From Deltaproteobacteria bacterium (lineage in GTDB: Bacteria; Desulfobacterota; BSN033; UBA1163), in contig VGSD01000131.1 of the NCBI GenBank assembly GCA_016875155.1, positions 1 to 7,608 on the forward strand: a stretch of DNA of 7,608 nucleotides, written 5' to 3'. A program made the position numbers and the translations under genes. Positions 5,526 through 7,608 of this stretch are shown here, piece by piece. Below the pieces are notes generated by a model. It worked only from the letters and a program-made list of their open reading frames with translations. It searched no databases and had not been told where the DNA came from. Each line of letters starts with the position of its first letter. Position 1 is the first letter of the stretch.

Positions 5526-6848
5526 CTACTTCCAACTATTGATCCAGTCCACTGTCTTTGTGCCGATAGGTGCGTTGACCTGGGCAGCCGGAAACACCTC
5601 CATCTTGTCAAGGATCGGGAAGGGATACTTGGGCGTCATTTTTGAAATTCCCACCAAACAATCCTCGATGCCGTTATGATCTTCCCGGATCGTTAACATT
5701 CCCGATGGCGTCGGGAAGGTGATCCCCGTCATCGCATTTGCGATTTGATCATGAGTCGGCCACCCGCCACCCGCTGCCTTCGATGCCTTTTCAACGGAAT
5801 GCTTATAAGCAAAGATTGCCTGAAAGGCATGGTAGCACGGATAGGTCGGGTATTTTCCGTATCTCTTCTGGTATTCCGCCACGAACCATTTCTGGAGATC
5901 TGCAGAGGCTTTGTCTTTTGGCGTAAACAGGAAGTAGTGAGTCCCGGCGCAGCAGATGATCTGCCCTTCCGGATAATCCTTCCCCATTTCTTGAGGATAG
6001 GGCTCTCCTCGCGAATAGGCCATTCTAATCTTCTTAAAAAAGCCCATTCCTAAGGCTTGCTTCGAGAAAGTGACCGCATCTCCTCCCCAGAGGGATGAGT
6101 GAACGATATCCGGCTCCGACCCCATCAGGGCGCTGATGTGTGCGGTAAAATCGGTATTACCAAGAGGAGGCCATAGGGTCTTGACCACCTGAACCTGAGG
6201 CATCAGCTTTTTCATGGATGTTTCAAAGATAAGCCAGCTGTCTCTTCCCCACGCATAATCCTGGTTGATGCCTGCCACCTTTTTAATGTTGGGATAATAT
6301 TTCTTGATGTAGAGGGCCAATGCAATATTATCGATGCCGAGGTGGGCCTTGCTTCTGAAACCGAGCTTGAATTTTGGCACATCATACGGAGATTTGGCTC
6401 CTTCCATCAATTCGTGCGTTCCGCAGTCGTAGGCGACAATCAGTCCACCCAGCTCGTCAGCCAGAGGGAGGACAGCCAGACAGGAGGCCGATGAAATGTA
6501 ACCGAGGACCACATCGACCTTGTCTTCAAGAATCAGTTTCCGGCAGAGTTTGACCTGGGCATCCACGCCGCCTGCCTCATCCTTGCTTTGCAGGTCGATC
6601 TTTCGGCCCAGAATTCCACCCTCTTTGTTGATAAAATCAGCGCACATCTTATAGGTATTGTCACCTGGAATTCCGAACGGAGCCGCCGCCGCGCCGGTTA
6701 AGAAACTTACCGCTGCGATTTTTATGGGATCTTTTGGGATGGGTTTGGCCTGGCCCATCGCTTTTGATGATGCGCCAAGGGACCCGGCGGTGAGAGCAGT
6801 CGCCCCCATATATTTCAAAAATTTTCTTCTCGAAACTTCTTTTGTCAT
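5526..6848 (-). CDS. ABC importer periplasmic substrate-binding protein, Tat-exported (Peripla_BP_6, LivJ/LivK-like)
   Basis: A 440-residue type-I periplasmic binding protein that should capture the transported compound and deliver it to the LivH/LivM-type channel. The N-terminus has a twin-arginine motif SRRKFLK (6-12), then a hydrophobic stretch and a plausible cleavage site after GQA (34). Export folded through Tat instead of Sec is therefore likely. Mature-domain features match Peripla_BP_6: IKIAAVSFLTG (42-52) on the first strand, INKEGGILGRKIDL (73-86), VDVVLGYISSASCLAVLPLA (111-130), DYAWGRD (197-203) and NTDFTAHISAL (231-241). There is no lipobox cysteine. The ATG has GGAGG at 6857-6861, 8 nt upstream. 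The ligand cannot be deduced: family members bind branched-chain amino acids, amides, urea and aromatic or short-chain acids. The gene follows the hydrolase gene after 122 bp and precedes the permease genes after 186 bp. Confidence 0.93.
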   Translation of the reverse strand: MTKEVSRRKFLKYMGATALTAGSLGASSKAMGQAKPIPKDPIKIAAVSFLTGAAAAPFGIPGDNTYKMCADFINKEGGILGRKIDLQSKDEAGGVDAQVKLCRKLILEDKVDVVLGYISSASCLAVLPLADELGGLIVAYDCGTHELMEGAKSPYDVPKFKLGFRSKAHLGIDNIALALYIKKYYPNIKKVAGINQDYAWGRDSWLIFETSMKKLMPQVQVVKTLWPPLGNTDFTAHISALMGSEPDIVHSSLWGGDAVTFSKQALGMGFFKKIRMAYSRGEPYPQEMGKDYPEGQIICCAGTHYFLFTPKDKASADLQKWFVAEYQKRYGKYPTYPCYHAFQAIFAYKHSVEKASKAAGGGWPTHDQIANAMTGITFPTPSGMLTIREDHNGIEDCLVGISKMTPKYPFPILDKMEVFPAAQVNAPIGTKTVDWINSWK

Positions 6849-6922
6849 CCTTTCTCCCTCCTTCCTTTTTCGATGAGGTTTAAAAAACTATTTAAAAGAA
6901 CCCTTTCCTTCACCTCCTTCAT
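6845..6922 (-). other. Possible 25-codon leader ORF overlapping the binding-protein start (ATGA)
   Basis: An ATG at 6922-6920 opens a 25-codon reading frame that starts MKEVKERVLL and is rich in Lys, Glu and Arg. Its TGA overlaps the ATG of the binding-protein gene in the form ATGA, a layout typical of translational coupling. Against it: no Shine-Dalgarno sequence precedes the ATG, the peptide is short, and the same frame is open back to the hydrolase stop codon, so openness alone is weak evidence. It is listed as a possible leader peptide only. Confidence 0.2.
6910..6919 (-). promoter_or_regulatory. Orphan full-consensus Shine-Dalgarno sequence in the binding-protein leader
   Basis: The minus strand reads AAGGAGGTGA, a ten-base complement to the 16S rRNA 3' end. 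No start codon lies at the usual distance downstream of it; the binding-protein ATG is about 60 nt further and has its own GGAGG. It could act as a ribosome standby site, be internal to the small leader ORF that starts at 6922, or be chance in a purine-rich leader. Confidence 0.35.
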
Positions 6923-6931
6923 GTCTGAAAT

Positions 6932-6960
6932 ATTTAAACCCAACGGGGCATACTTATCAA
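6932..6960 (-). promoter_or_regulatory. Possible sigma-70-type promoter for the transporter operon
   Basis: On the minus strand TTGATA (6955-6960; 5 of 6 to the -35 consensus) is followed after 17 bp by TTAAAT (6932-6937; 4 of 6 to the -10 consensus). Transcription would start near 6925, giving a leader of about 77 nt ahead of the binding-protein gene. A perfect TTGACA also occurs at 6974-6979, but it encodes the last residues of the hydrolase and has only a poor -10 (GATAAG) at 15 bp. The site overlaps the 6937-6972 hairpin, so promoter and terminator functions would occupy the same bases. Confidence 0.35.
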
Positions 6961-6972
6961 ACCGTTCGGGTT
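6937..6972 (-). terminator. Hairpin at the end of the hydrolase gene, possible weak terminator or attenuator
   Basis: AACCCAACGG (6937-6946) and CCGTTCGGGTT (6962-6972) pair over ten base pairs with a single bulged base, around a 15-nt loop. On the minus strand the 5' arm includes two bases of the hydrolase TAA stop codon. The RNA after the 3' arm is AU-rich (UAAAUAUUUC) but lacks an uninterrupted U-run, so efficient intrinsic termination is doubtful. Partial read-through into the binding-protein gene is plausible. Confidence 0.4.
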
Positions 6973-7608
6973 ATGTCAATAGATTTTTAGTCTGGGCCGA
7001 TTTTATAAGCTTGATTGCTTCATGGTTAAACCTTTCCGCCTCTTCAATAAAAAAGCAATGTCTCCCGCCCGAGAAAAAAACCAATTCGGCATGGGGGATC
7101 AGCTCTTTCAATATGTTTGAATTTTCAGGAGGGACGAGAGGGTCATCATCCCCCGATAAGATCAGAACGGGCCCTTTGATCCGGTGGAGGCTATCCACAG
7201 TGTCGTGTTTAAGGCAGGCGTCAAACTGTCTCATAAAGGCATCCGGTGGCTGGTAATATTGGAGAGAAATCTCTATAAATTCTTTGACCTTTTCCGAATT
7301 TTCTCGAACAAATTTATCCGAAAAATAGATATCCATATCTTTCTGAAGAATTTGTTCGGGAGAAAGTCCTTCATTGGCAGTGAATTTTTTCAGCCTCTCC
7401 GGACCCATGTGGACTGCCTTTGGCCCCCCGGCACTGGTACAGCCGAGGATTAAACTCATCACCCGTTCAGGATAATTGACAGCCAGTTCCTGCGCTATGT
7501 ATCCGCCCATGGAAATGCCCAGAATATGGGCCTTTTTATATCGAGCGCCTCCATCAGTCCTGTTGTATCGTCTGCGAAGAGACGGATGGAATAGTCCATG
7601 ACCGGTTT
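6971..7608 (-). CDS. Alpha/beta-fold hydrolase, 5' end cut by right edge, apparent frameshift at 7533-7537
   Basis: The in-frame segment from about 7537 to the stop at 6971 encodes the core and C-terminus of an alpha/beta hydrolase. The nucleophile elbow is GISMGG, followed by YIAQELAVNYPERV. The acid residue lies in LSGDDDPLVPPENS (Asp before PLVPP), and the catalytic His is in GGRHCFFIEEAERF. The homologous N-terminal part (KPVMDYSIRLF, then ADDTTGLMEALDIK) is read from 7608 in a different frame. That frame runs through A5 (7533-7537 on the minus strand) into a TAG at 7497-7495. A sixth A would restore one continuous protein. The downstream frame is open to the window edge but gives unfamily-like residues before KKAHILGIS. 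The enzyme likely hydrolyses an ester, thioester or C-C bond; substrate unknown. It could be a real pseudogene, an assembly error, or ribosomal slippage at the A-run. Confidence 0.8.
   Translation of the reverse strand, partial: TGHGLFHPSLRRRYNRTDGGARYKKAHILGISMGGYIAQELAVNYPERVMSLILGCTSAGGPKAVHMGPERLKKFTANEGLSPEQILQKDMDIYFSDKFVRENSEKVKEFIEISLQYYQPPDAFMRQFDACLKHDTVDSLHRIKGPVLILSGDDDPLVPPENSNILKELIPHAELVFFSGGRHCFFIEEAERFNHEAIKLIKSAQTKNLLT

Noticed and set aside
6974..6979. Perfect TTGACA as the -35 of the transporter promoter
   Set aside because: It encodes the final Leu-Thr of the hydrolase and has only a 4-of-6 -10 at a short 15-bp spacing; the TTGATA/TTAAAT pair just downstream is better placed.
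6873..7453. Plus-strand open frames opposite the hydrolase gene
   Set aside because: They lie antisense to conserved hydrolase motifs and show no recognisable domain.

Overview
All supported genes lie on the minus strand, so the window reads right to left. The gene content is ordinary chromosomal metabolism of a Gram-negative bacterium. A Tat-exported periplasmic binding protein, a HAAT-type (branched-chain amino acid family) ABC importer, an iron-dependent alcohol dehydrogenase and a PAS-domain regulator fit an anaerobic deltaproteobacterium (Desulfobacterota). That taxon is inferred from protein style and intergenic palindromes; no marker gene is present.

Layout in transcription order: (1) 7608-6971, the C-terminal three quarters or so of an alpha/beta hydrolase. 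It runs off the right edge and carries an apparent single-base frameshift in an A5 run. (2) 6970-6849, a short leader with a hairpin, a possible promoter and an orphan perfect Shine-Dalgarno sequence. (3) 6848-5526, a Tat-exported substrate-binding protein. (4) 5525-5340, a 186-bp spacer full of TTAGGG-like direct and inverted repeats. (5) 5339-2027, four tightly packed transporter genes (two permeases, two ATPases; LivH-LivM-LivG-LivF order) with junctions of 2 bp, 9 bp and a 1-nt TAATG overlap. (6) 2026-1833, a spacer with a long bipartite palindrome and a second short inverted repeat. (7) 1832-675, an iron-containing alcohol dehydrogenase. (8) 674-491, a spacer with a good sigma-70-type promoter. 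(9) 490-1, the first 163 residues of a two-PAS sensory protein that leaves through the left edge.

Working model (inference): the binding protein and four transporter subunits form one complete importer. The hydrolase and dehydrogenase may act on the imported compound: ester, thioester or C-C hydrolysis, and alcohol/aldehyde oxidation-reduction. The PAS protein, transcribed from its own promoter, could regulate the cluster. The substrate cannot be read from sequence; HAAT importers carry amino acids, amides, urea and aromatic or aliphatic acids.

I see no clearly undescribed system. The most notable items are the hydrolase frameshift, the structured spacer between the binding-protein and permease genes, the possibly leaderless LivH-type permease mRNA, and the two palindromic elements before the dehydrogenase gene. 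There are no tRNA, rRNA, CRISPR, transposase or integrase signals.
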